64,000 nucleotides of DNA from Stercorarius parasiticus (taxonomy: Eukaryota > Chordata > Aves > Charadriiformes > Stercorariidae). The notes beneath the pieces are model-generated. The model saw only the letters and a program-made list of their open reading frames with translations, did not search any database and had not been told where the DNA came from. Where the stretch lies: contig VWZL01002223.1 of assembly GCA_013396915.1 (NCBI GenBank), positions 124,001 through 188,000 on the forward strand, written 5' to 3'. Below, piece by piece: positions 12,663 to 23,924 of the stretch. Both the position numbers and the translations under genes were made by a program. How positions within the stretch are numbered: position 1 is the first letter of the stretch; every line of letters starts with the position of its first letter.

Positions 12663-12768
12663 CAGGGCTGCCCTCTATAAAATGGGAATAAGAAATACAT
12701 ACCCCACAGGAATCTAATGGGAATTATATAACCAGTATTTACAGAGCACTTTGAAGAAAGTATTAAAG
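12663..12768 (+). mobile_element. MIR-type ancient SINE fragment
   Basis: The sequence follows the order of MIR/CORE-SINE consensus text. A 'ctataaaatgggaataa' block (consensus: ctgtaaaatggggataat) comes first, then 'acataccccacagg' (consensus: cctacctcatagg), then a block resembling 'tttacagagcactttgaagaa' (consensus: tgtaaagcgctttgaga) and 'aaagtattaaagtaa'. The head of the element is missing. MIR-type SINEs are old amniote repeats that survive as short relics in birds. Subfamily not determined. Confidence 0.6.
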
Positions 12769-13186
12769 TAACCATAAATATTCCCAATATTGTTGCAAAG
12801 TTATATTCTCTAGTAGAGAATTAAGATTGTTTCTATATCATGAGATTCTTGCCAAAAGGACCTTTCTAACTCTATTGAACTCATTGCTATTAAAGAACAT
12901 AAATGGGTGACGTCTCTTATCATACCAGTTGCCAGCTTTTATAATTCCATCTCATTATAGCAGTAGGTTAAAAACTAGATCCAATATCTGCATTCCTGAA
13001 AATTAGGTAGTAGAAATATGTAATAGATGGTTCAAAAATTTCTATGTTAAGTGCCTTCCAATGTTTCTATGTTTAAAGTAATGTCTTAATTGTGCTACAT
13101 AGAACTGAGAAAAAATTTTCACTTTTTTAAATTAAATTAAATTTAATTAGAATTAATATTCTAACAGCTAGAGTAATTGTAAAAGA

Positions 13187-13200
13187 ATTTGCATTTGCAT
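13187..13200 (+). promoter_or_regulatory. Double octamer (POU-type) motif
   Basis: Two ATTTGCAT octamers overlap by two bases (13187-13194 and 13193-13200). A patch with repeated TAAT/ATTA cores lies directly upstream (13126-13156). Octamers are the known binding sequence of POU factors. Occurrence by chance in AT-rich DNA is quite possible. Confidence 0.3.
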
Positions 13201-14969
13201 ACTGTATTTTATATAATTGACCTTCAGCTGGATCACACAAAGTCCTTTAATAGTACGATTCACAATATAATTTTTAACATGCTTCCTATCAAAATGAACT
13301 TCATAGCAGTTACTGGACATCATGTATCAATGGCATATGGCTGTCATTTTATGCTTGGATGGCTTTATGCTATATGATGAAAAGGGAGGAAAAAAATGGG
13401 GTTTGTATATAAAGCAGTATCCTCCTTCTCAATGTCAACAATCACTAATCAGATCTGGAAAGCAAGCCTGTGAGGCTAGGTGACCTTAACATTCAGAAAC
13501 AGATTTTTCAATGACTTCAGTATTCATCCTTATGATGCATTTAACACTGTAACGTTGCAAGTCAAAATTTCAGACAAATCTCAGTTTCCAACAGTTGGTC
13601 TAATACACTGAAAAGCAGATGCTGACAAATTAAAGAACAAATAATAAAAAGAAGATGGAAGAAAATAAGGGCTATTGGCTACATGATGTTTTCTCCACAT
13701 CATATGGTTCTGGGGAAAGCGTTCGCTTCTTTCACTACTTTCATCACTGCCCACAGCTCTAAAAGGAGGTGATGAAGGACTATAAACAGAAGACAACCAT
13801 TTGAGTTGCTTTCCAAACTATCCTCAGCCGCTGTAGCATTGATTTCAGCATTACCTCCTGGAGTGAAAACCCAAGGCACAGACGCAGAACTAAATGGTCC
13901 AAAGTTGGCTGCTGCCCTCAGCAACGTTATTTATCCAACACACATTAGGCATAAGACTTCCTGAATTACATCAGACCCATAGCATTAACTCAGGAGAAGG
14001 TTAAAAACACCTCCCTGAGAAAGGAGAGCAAGATCAAATGAAAGGCAGCAACCTGATCTAGGTACAAAACATCTCAGGAGACCCACTTCCAATGGGGATA
14101 TGAGCATTGCACCTTATCTTGTCATAAGCACTAATACTAAGAATGTCACCATAGGCCACATTCCCACATTCTCCTCTGCTATTGCTAAGCTATTAGATTT
14201 ACATGTTTATAGGTATGCCTAATATATTTGCATATTCAAATATGATCTGTGTACAATCAGTCTCTGCTTTATAGCCCACAGGACTTTGTGTTGCCTTGCT
14301 CCCTTTGCAAGTCTTCAGAAGAACAAAGGCAGGAATGCAACAGAGACACCAAAGTAAGCTAATCTTTGCAAGAAGCCCGCCAAAACCTTCACACTGACTT
14401 TGGTGCCATGGCTGAGCTCCTTGGGAGCAGCAATGCTGGCCCTGCAGTAGCTCCTGGCCCCAGGTGTATTTTTCACAGAACTTTGCGGCGGTCCAGGCAG
14501 AGGAAGCAGACTCTGCTCTCAATCAGCAAAGCACAGCAGCTCAAGAAAGAATGTGTTCATAAACAAGTTATCAAACTGGGCTCCTCACACCCATCATTTC
14601 TTCAATAAAAGGAGTAATTTTAGTTTACTGAATACACTCTAGCCTGGTGCACGCAAGATGCAGGGCTCCCTCTCTATCCCGGGAGATGCAATGTGTAGGT
14701 CTCAGAATGAAGGAACATACCACAAGCATGGAGCCCAAAGTGTGAGGGAACATCTCCCTCCCACTGAACAGAAGTATTTAATCAAGGTATTTCTGGGCAC
14801 AGCAGGAAACCAAATTTTAAGTAGCCCAAGGCTTACCTTAATACAAATAAAATAAATAACAAAAAATAGAGGTTCTTATAAATATCATTTGCCTCCATGG
14901 CTGCAGAGACAACTGAGTAGGATTTAGGGAGTTTGCATTTCAGATACCTGAAATCATATGTTAGATCTT

Positions 14970-14985
14970 AAAAAAAAAAAAAAAA
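14970..14985. repeat. A16 homopolymer
   Basis: Sixteen uninterrupted A residues. There is no sign of a processed pseudogene to its left. Confidence 0.95.
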
Positions 14986-15795
14986 GGTTCTGATTTGAAA
15001 CCTCTAATGATTCTCAAATCCATTTCAGTGAAGAGTATAAGAATTAGAAATCTGGAAAGTAAATTTCCCAGAGCTCTTCAGGTTCTATCTCCCTCCCACA
15101 GGTTTTCTGGCAGGAGGATATGGCTCTATATTTGCCCAGCATTTCCATGTTCTTTAGCAACACTGAAGTTCCTTTTCCTTGAGAAAATTCTAATCACAAA
15201 TTGAAGACAATCCACAGGGTTAAAAAGAAATACACCCACTGAGTTCTTGTATCAAAACATACTGATGTTCAGGAGGGTTGGGATCTGGCCCAGAAAACTC
15301 GATCACAAAGCAGGATTGTATTTATATCAGCTTTGCAGAAACCGGTATTTCAAATTCTGATAGAAGACCTTCATATCTAGGTTGTATATTAAGCATTCTG
15401 TTGTCTGAAAAATTATGCCAGTTAAAAGAAAACTGTTTTCATAATTATCTCAACCCTTTCTAACCCACACAGTCTTTTTTTTTTTAATGAGGCTCAGCCT
15501 GTGTGCTTCAATGTGTGTTTATTTTCTGAGAAAGGGGGAGGAGAAAGACTAGGTCTTTTTGATATGTGATGAAAATGATGGATCTGTGAGGGGGTTTTTC
15601 AGAAGAGTTTTGGGATACATGCAACAAAGTAGGTCCCAAAGGACAGAAGGAAATTGCTCACAGAGATATTTTTCCTGTCAACATTTTTTCCAGGATATGA
15701 TTTTTCTGATAGAATTAAATAACCCTTTAATGTAGACATTAAGTACTGGAAAGTTTAAAACTTAGCTAAGTAACTGCTGCATCGAAAGGCTACAT

Positions 15796-15892
15796 TGGGT
15801 CAGATACTCAGCTGCTGTAAATCAGCATAACTCCACTGAAAACACTTATACCAAGAGAACTTCACTGGTTTACAGTAGCTAAAAGCCTGGAT
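15796..15892. repeat. Old amniote hairpin repeat copy
   Basis: The left half reads tgggtcagatactcagctgc, then tgtaaatcagcataactccactgaa. The right half contains ttcactggtttacagtagct. The arms tcagctgctgtaaatcag and the reverse complement of ctggtttacagtagctaa agree at 15 of 18 positions, giving an imperfect palindrome. I recall this text as a dispersed palindromic repeat in reptile and bird genomes (consensus like 'ggatctggccc' ends and a 'tccattgaagtcaatgga' centre). The repeat class, possibly a non-autonomous DNA transposon, is not settled here. Confidence 0.5.
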
Positions 15893-18800
15893 ACAAATCT
15901 TGCAGAAACAAAGCATCCACTTAAAATAACCATCCTCTTCATTCCTACCCATGCCTCAATTTATGGGTGCTTTGAATACATAGTAGGAAGTCAATGCCTC
16001 TTTGCCTTCCTCATTCATGAACCCCATTTATTTTTGGTGCAGTTTACTTTTAGTGAACTGGCTTGAGGCAGTTAGCTTTGAAACCAATTTGGTAAACAAC
16101 CTTTGCCTCCATCATCTTCCTGCCACAGTTATCTTTTTCCTGTTTCATACGACACTGGTAGCAGGTGCAACGTGCCAATCCCACCTGTCCAATTCCCTGG
16201 ACACAAGCCTTTTGAGATTCAGATACATGTTTCAGCAGGGAAACTGAAAGTAACAGTGATACTATCTTCTGTAATAGTAGTAAAAAAGAATAAGCGTGAA
16301 GCAGGGAAACACTAGTGTTAAATTTTTTTTCATGAAGCTACAAACAGGCTGTTTAACAAGTGACCGGCTGAAATCACAGAAGTGTTACACATTGAGCCCT
16401 GGCAGAGAAGAGCCTTACTTGCTGTGTTAAAGCTCATTCCTCCTTATGTCTCTTCAGGAATCAAACATTAGGTATGAGAAATAGCACAGCTCTCCATGGC
16501 AAGAACGAAGGGCACCACAGGCTGCTCCTCAGCATCTCATTTTGTCCTCTCAGAAGCATTTGTTGCAGATCCAAAAGCTCCGAGCTCAGTTTGGGATGGC
16601 CTTTGTTTCAACCACCTGTCACATGTTGTATTATTCACTGGTGTGTTTTGTAATGCCAGGCTACAATGCAATGAGGGTATTTCACAGTCACGTGAAAGCA
16701 AGAGAAGCTAAACTTCGCCTTTTAAGCTTTTGTTCAATTGCTGCAAAGTTGTGTTTTGAAGAGATTACTCAAATATGAATCAAAGGGGAAAGTATGCTGG
16801 GTGCTGGAGCTAGTGAACATGAATCCACAACGTGGTGCAGCAAAATGAGGATTCTGTTTTACATTCATTTCTTCTTGCTAGCTGTACTTCCAACTTCAGA
16901 TTCAAGTGCCTAGTGTGCCTTAGAGCCATGACTCTTAAAGTGTAAGTTAAAGTAAATATTTTTTTAAAAAAAAATATCTTATTTACCTTTCAGCCAGTCA
17001 CAACTGGTTGCATGCAGCACCGATCAGGAGAGGCTCCAACCAAGGCTCTACAGAAAGCTCTTGAGAACAAACAGCAGATAGCACCAGACAAGTTAATTCT
17101 TTTGACAGAAGTAACACATATAAAAACAGAGTAACAAAGAGCCTCATCCACAGGCCACCAAAAGTACTGGAGACTTAACTAGCCTATGGATTATGCTTTA
17201 TGGATTAACATGGATTATTACAAATATAAGGCTTGCATCGACTCACAAATAAACATGGATGGTGTTTGTGACAAATATATTGATTTCTTCTTTGAAAAGT
17301 GTTTTGGGGAAAAAGAAAAGTATTAATTCACCTATTCATCCTCATTGTCAAACATTAAGGTTAAAGCCATTCAGGGCAACATTTTTCAGTGCTGAACATT
17401 TTTATATATTCCAACGACTTCTAAGAAGTGTTGTTATTATCTTTCCATTATAGCTGCCCTCCTTCCTTAGGGTAATGTATACATGTACTCGACTGCAATT
17501 GCAAGGCAGACCCGTATGCAGCAGGTTGTGAGTAATCCAACATACAGCATTTTCATAATTTGCTGGAGGCATAGCTCATCTCAACTGCTTTTTCAGTAAG
17601 ACTGATGTAAGTTGAAACTAGGCAGATATTATCAGCCAAACTGCTATATAGCACAAGTGTCCCAATCTGTTTGAATCTTAAATTTCACTAAGTGAAAAGT
17701 AAAGCGGCTAGATTATGCGTACAACATGGTCACAATATGTCCATTACCAGTAAGGAATTTCATCTGGGAGGCCCTTGTCACAAAGTGTATGAGATGCTTT
17801 TCACATCAGATAATCTAAGGAAAATATGTGGGGGGAGAGCAGGGAACATCCTCTTAACTAACAGTGGAAAGAGAAGAAAAAGAGATAGTGTTACATCTAA
17901 TGGTTAAAATATTTGATTTGCCTATAGTGGTAGCCTTGCCTTTTCATTTCATTTTAATTTTCATTGATTTTGTATGTACAACAACTGTTCTCAGAACCAT
18001 CCAAGAGCATAAGTGCTTAAAGTTAAAACATTCACTTTAAAACCGTTAAAGAATTGAAATTTGCAACTCATATTTTTAGTGCTTTGATAATTTTAAATAA
18101 TCTTTACACTCATTCTCCAAGAACTCCAGCATATCAGTTTTCTACTAGAAAAACATCTGTCAATCTATAGCTAAACAGAAATGTGGGAGATCCTATGGCG
18201 ATTCGCTAGGACTACTTCCAGCATTAAATTATTTTCTTTAACTTGACTGCAGCTCTTCTACCATCAAAAATACCTAGCTTAGCAGTAAAAATGTGTTTTC
18301 GGAGCTTCAGTATTTCTAATATCACCCAGGCAAATACCAAAGTTACAGAGTGGTAGACAGGACATCTCCCATGGGTTCAGTCCTGTTGTATTTAACCGTG
18401 CAGTGGCCAGTGGTATTCTCAGTATGCGTCGGAAATGTGAATAAATACCACTGACATTGCTATTGCACTCTAGATTTATACAGACAGCTGAGGACAGAAT
18501 TAGGGAACAAATTCTTTTCTGAAATTGTTCAACTTTAATTTATCAAAGCACACATTTTCACTCCCTCTAATCGTCTTGTCTCACTGATGCTTCTCAAGCA
18601 GGTAATTTATGCTATTATTCACACGCTTAAGACTTCCAGCGACTCAGTAAATACCTACTCCCTCAGTGATAAATTGTGCTAAGAAAAAACAGCACAGCAA
18701 TATCAAAAACAATTCCCAATATCGTGATGTTTCATTAGAAAGAAATTGCTTCATTTTTTCTTATAAAATAATCAAGAGAAAACGAAGACAGTAACTATCC

Positions 18801-21280
18801 TAAGGAATGCAAAATGTAGAACTGACACGGCCTAGCATACTTTGGTTAAAAAGTTATGGAAATGCAAACTGGAAGAGACATATGCACCTCAAGAAAGTCA
18901 CAGATGAACAGTGATTGCTCCTAAAGACTTCATGCAGGTAGAAGGCAAAGGTAGAAGGACACATTTACAGAATGATACATATGATGAAGTGCGAAAGAGA
19001 AATAAATTATACAGCAAATAAAGCAGATCCTCTTTGTCCCACATCTAAAGCATCAAACCGTGTGAAATTACAGCTCATAGCCATGAAGTCCAGAAAATTC
19101 GTTCCATATATAGGACAGAAAAAAGATTTGCCAACCTTTACAAAAATTCACATCACAGAATTGGCCACAAAAACTTACTGGAAGGAAACTTAATCTATTA
19201 AACAGAGCTGCAACAAACAGCATTTAGGAGGAAAAGTATAGTTCCACTCCGTTGTTCTCCCAGGCCAGTCCTCAGCACTATAAAACATTACGCCAAGAAA
19301 GAAACAACCCATGCTGGGGATCCCACCAAACTCCATCAGGACATATGTAACAGCTATTGCATGTGCACGTTGCAGGGAGAGAGTTCTTGCTCACTTTTGG
19401 ACACAGACTTAGGTGGAGTCCCCAGATGGACTTAGGTAAATTTTATAGAGAGCAGCTGAGCTCAAATAGTTTTGAGGCAGCAAAGGCATCTCCTAAGATA
19501 AATACCCAAAACCTAAAGATCAGGACCACATCAAACGCAGATGGCAAGCATATTCCTGGTTGTTTCTGTCCCTTGGGAATTCAAAGACCCCCAAAGTCCC
19601 CCAGAGGCTTCTGAGTAGTGGACAAGAAGTGCAGTACCATTGGAACAGAACAAACTGGAGAGAAACTTCTGTACATCCATTCCCAGATCTGCAAGGTTTC
19701 AAAATGCCAGCAGTGAAAACATCAGCAAAATTAACGTGACAGATTATATTTTCTGGAGACCAGGAAATGCTAAAATATGCTGCACTAGAAGCAGTAAATA
19801 CAAATAAATAATTAAAGCAGTAAATACAAGTAAACTAAAACCAGTAATTCACAACTTTCATTTGAAAGACCACCTAAGTGTTTGAAAGGAAACCAGAGAC
19901 CGACTTAAGCAGTATTGTCATGTTGCTTCTCATTTCTAAGCAAAATTAGGCCCTACTTTGAATGTTCAATTATTATTTTCTCTATTTTTAACTTGTGGTT
20001 ATATATAAGCCTACAAATTTCCTGTGAGATTTTTTCTTGACATCATAGTCAAGTTATAATTCCTTATGGACCACAGCACACAAAGAATGCTGCCTTAGAC
20101 AATGAGAGGCCATAAACTTTATGACAAACTTTGTGTGCAATTGCTATAGATGACGACATTCAGCATTTCTTTTTTCTTAATAACAGGCTTTAAAAACATC
20201 TATATAGATGGAATAAGTTTGGTGTTTATGTAAGCAGTAACAGCAAGATTTAAGCACAACTAGGACCGGGGAAATGCATTATTTTTTCTTTCCACACAAG
20301 GAATGACAGAATATCGTATATACAAGATGCAGTATATGAATTATACTTTCGTTATTTTCAACTGAACTGTAAGGCTATGAATGTGTATCTTTTTCCTTCT
20401 CAGTCCTTAGGACTTTGAGGTTGCCACTGCTGCTGTCATTTGGAATACAAATGCTATTTCAGATCTAGGATCTCAGTCCCTTGTTGGAGGAAATATTTTG
20501 GAAGTATCCGACCCACTTACCTGGCAGGGACATTCTTAATCAAAAATGAGGCTGACAGGTAACAAGTGTGTGGGGAATTGGAAATTCTTTCAGCACCCAA
20601 AGGACTTTACATTTCCCACCTCTTGTTCTTATATTTCAGTTCTCCATGCTAGTGTTGCACCACATCTGAGGAAGGGAAATGTTGCTATTTTTGTGTAGAA
20701 ATCTGCATCCTTCTAAGTTCACATTTCTCTGAAGAAAGAATGGCTCACGTGATTTGATTCTACAGGCAGCTGAGAGTAAAATCTTTTCTGTCATGCTTCA
20801 TTGTGAATGACAATGCTTATAATATCTCTGTAAGCTGTAATTTTTTCATGTCAATAGAAAGTTGATATTCATAATCTAAGCAATAATTATCCTTTGTAAG
20901 TGCCCTTGTTTTTGGCTGCCACTCTCATTACGGCTGTTTCAATTCACGATCTCCAGTCTGTAGAGGAAAAAAAAACTGCTGCTCTTTACTCCAATGGAGA
21001 GGGGAGAAAAGAGATTTTTGTTGTATGGAAAAAAAATGTAAAAAGCTGGGAGGGGGTTAATACTATTAGCCTAGTGCTCGAGGTTTTTCTCCTCTTTGAA
21101 TTTATTCCCCTTGTTCTGAAAAAACAAAAATGTATTTGCATCAAAGAGGAGGACATTCTAACTCCTCCATACATCATTTAAATTCTTTTTTGTGCTTTTT
21201 GCTGTTTAATTGTGGAGGGTGGGCTGTATAACTTCCTCTGTGGGTAGATTCTTTACCGAAAATACTTTACCTGCTTGGAG
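15893..21280. other. Non-coding stretch, no gene recognised
   Basis: AT-rich, no exon recognised. A 10-bp inverted repeat (cagtggtatt at 18408-18417, aataccactg at 18444-18453) encloses 26 bases. A 14-bp palindrome (catctatatagatg) lies near 20198-20211. T/A runs occur at 16960-16977. The frames in 16002-16315 and 16496-16778 overlap each other and resemble no family. Confidence 0.7.
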
Positions 21281-21331
21281 AAAGGCAATTAACTTTGATT
21301 TATAAGCCCTAATTAAAAGGCATGGCATCAT

Positions 21332-21369
21332 TATTCTGTATGTGTGTAAGAACACATCCATACAGAATA
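21332..21369. other. Short stem-loop
   Basis: Perfect 9-bp arms (tattctgta at 21332-21340, tacagaata at 21361-21369) continue inward. TG at 21341-21342 pairs with CA at 21359-21360. After a two-base bulge (21357-21358), five more pairs form (21343-21347 with 21352-21356), leaving a loop of about four bases. About 16 paired bases is short for a microRNA precursor. It is most likely a chance or cruciform element. Confidence 0.6.
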
Positions 21370-21380
21370 TGGGGCAGGAG

Positions 21381-22409
21381 GTGGGAAGGGATTTCCTTTT
21401 AACTGCTATCGAACAACTGACCTAAAGCCCGAGGACTCTAACTTGATATTTTTAGCGTTACACATGCATGGAGCTTTGTCTTGTCTTCTTACATTGTTAC
21501 GCTTATGGCTCCAGGGAAAGAATACTCTGCTTATTATCCAGCTGCTAAGATGTACCCGCAGCTACACATTATTTGCAAGCAGGCTTAACTCCTGCTTTTC
21601 TATGTTTTTTTTATTTATTGCCATAACTTATTAGGCAGTGGACTTTTACAGCCACTCAGAATACTTGTGCAAACTAAAAGCCATTTCAGTCCAGCCAACA
21701 TGATCGTTAAGTGGACCCTACTGCAAGAAGTGGCCTTCTGCTGACCTACAACAGAAGATCCCATAGTCGGATGTGTCTCTCAACCCCTGTCTCTCCCCAG
21801 CAGGCAGCTTCCAAGGATGCTGTCACAACGGATTTGGCAAACCTTCTAATCCTCCATTGTTTGTCCTTTGTTAGAAAAGCAAAAGCTCTAAAAGAAACAC
21901 AAAATTTGTACAGTGTACACAGAGAGAAAAAAAATAAAATTTGGTCCTTCATCCATCATACAGATTGCTGTGCAAAGGTTCACTTAGTATAAACAAAGCT
22001 TACAAGGCAAGATATCCTGATCAGTCACCTCTCTAAGATTAACTGCAAGTCCATCTCCTGCTGTTTCTCTGGTACAAAACCACCATAAACCTTCTTCTTT
22101 TCCTGTTAGTGTATCTCAAATGGCAGATGAGGGGAAAACTTACCAGAAATATGAGAAAAAGTAAAAAGTAAACAGTGTGAATATCGTAATCCTCTGATAG
22201 GCCGTATTGGTAGCTCGTCACAAAATGGCAGCTACCTCTTCTAGGAGTGCAAAAATGTACTTGTGCTTAAATGGGCCCCATTCCAGAGCAGAGGTAACCA
22301 TCTATAAAGATGAAGCAATTGTGATAATTAGTAAAACAGTACTTTAGTAAAGTGAAATTAAGCTCACCTTCAATGTAGAAATGCATCATATTTAGTTTCT
22401 TTATACAAT
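21381..22409. other. Non-coding, no gene recognised
   Basis: AT-rich DNA. The 93-codon frame at 21711-21992 and its opposite-strand partner at 21746-21952 overlap and resemble no known protein. Confidence 0.7.
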
Positions 22410-22443
22410 GAACGTCAAAATATAACGAACGTCAAAATATAAC
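22410..22443. repeat. Perfect 17-bp tandem duplication
   Basis: The unit gaacgtcaaaatataac occurs at 22410-22426 and again, identically, at 22427-22443. It is a local duplication with no transposon features. Confidence 0.97.
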
Positions 22444-22750
22444 ATATTTTATACAATTCACAAATTGGATATTTATATTCAGTACCTTTAGCTGAAAGCA
22501 CAAGAACTGTGTTTCAAAAAGGCAATGCTCCTGAGGTTTTCTTCACCCCCCAACTTGGTAGCATGAAGGGGTGTGGAGATGTCTCAAATAGTCCATTAAA
22601 AACCCTGCAAACTACTTTCTTCCCTCAGGAAATGCCAACACCATACCAAGACTTCGAATCATCCTCTGAATTTTATTTGCTTCTCCTGTGCAAAGCAATC
22701 TCTCCTGATCACAACAAAGATTCCAGCATCTGCCCCCAAACCCCTACTTT

Positions 22751-22805
22751 CACAGAATCGGAAGGTTGGAAGGGACCTCTGGAAATCATCTAGTCCAACC
22801 TTTCT
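22751..22805 (-). mobile_element. CR1 LINE 3' tail fragment
   Basis: The text cacagaatcg followed by gaaggttggaagggacctct and catctagtccaacc is the typical end of the bird CR1 3' UTR on the minus strand. Only about 55 bases are clear. Upstream parts (above plus 22805) are not recognisable, so this is either an extreme 5' truncation or a deletion remnant. Confidence 0.85.
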
Positions 22806-23907
22806 TAGCTCTTTCCCTCAGCTGAGACACCTTCCAGCAAGTAAATAGCTGGTCAGTAATCAGTCCCTTTGGTGGGCTTGCTCATTGTCAGGAAGGCCAT
22901 AATGTGGGAGATTTGCCCAGCAAAACATAGACCACAACCCTTCCTCTGCCTCGTCTGATTCTGATTTGCACCCGATGCTTCTATTGCTGTTGATTAACTG
23001 ATCTTTTTCTGTGTGCAGCCACTTGTTGTTCATTACTATATGTTTCTGTCTCCTGAGGGAAAATAACTCGACAGCGTGGTGCTGTGTGTCACGGCTTGTC
23101 CACATGGCACACTCAGGAAAATCCATCTGAATTATCCTTTCAAGTGGATTAGTTGAACCACATCAAAAGCCTAGAATAGATGCCTCCTGAATTTGTTTAG
23201 TTTAATTTGTTGCAGAAACAAATTAATCAAAATTAAATTAGGCCACTTTTTTTTCTAAATATGTGGCTTCACAGGGCTGTAATATGGTTTATCTAAGGTA
23301 CTTTAAGTTTATACCTCTGTTAGCCTGCACAGGCAAACTTTTACAATCCAAGAATTAGCATTCAAGTCAATTTTCCTACACATGCAAGTTCGGGAACAGG
23401 GCGGGTTGCTTGATGAAACAAATCAGAGCAGCCAAAGTACCATTCTCAATTTTCCATCCACAAGCTGCTCCCTGGACCCTCTGTACAGCCATACGGGGGA
23501 CTGAATTCGAAATTCTATGTGCCTGTCTTCAACCTCCACCTTCTGAGACACTCTTCTCCTGGAAAAAAGATACAAAACAAAACAAACGAGCTTCAGAAAT
23601 GAGGGGAGAAAGCTGGCACAAACTAAAGGAGTGCCAGAAAGTAGACACAGGTAAGAGAAACACTGCCATTTCAATGGAAAGCAAAAACAGCGGAATCCTC
23701 TCTATGCTATTTTAGTTAGCACTGAACTAACCAGGGGGGTACACAATGGTGAAGGAAGACAGGGGATAGAGGAGAAACATTAGTTATCTTCATATGTGTT
23801 TTTCAAGTTAACAAATATACTCCTCCATGAGAAATATGAGGTGGCCTGGGAAGAGCTCCAACAAGCAGCAGGCAGGGAGCCAGCTCTGGCTTGAGACACT
23901 GAAATGG

Positions 23908-23924
23908 AAAAAAAAAAAAAAAAA
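23908..23924. repeat. A17 homopolymer
   Basis: Seventeen uninterrupted A residues with no retrogene evident beside it. Confidence 0.95.

Larger units (their letters stand above)
12769..15795. other. Non-coding stretch with POU/homeodomain-like motifs
   Basis: No exon recognised. An AT-rich palindromic patch (13126-13156) sits just upstream of two overlapping octamer motifs (13187-13200), and another octamer lies at 14226-14233. Bases 14350-14530 are locally more GC-rich, with overlapping frames on both strands that match no family. An A16 run lies at 14970-14985. Confidence 0.65.
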
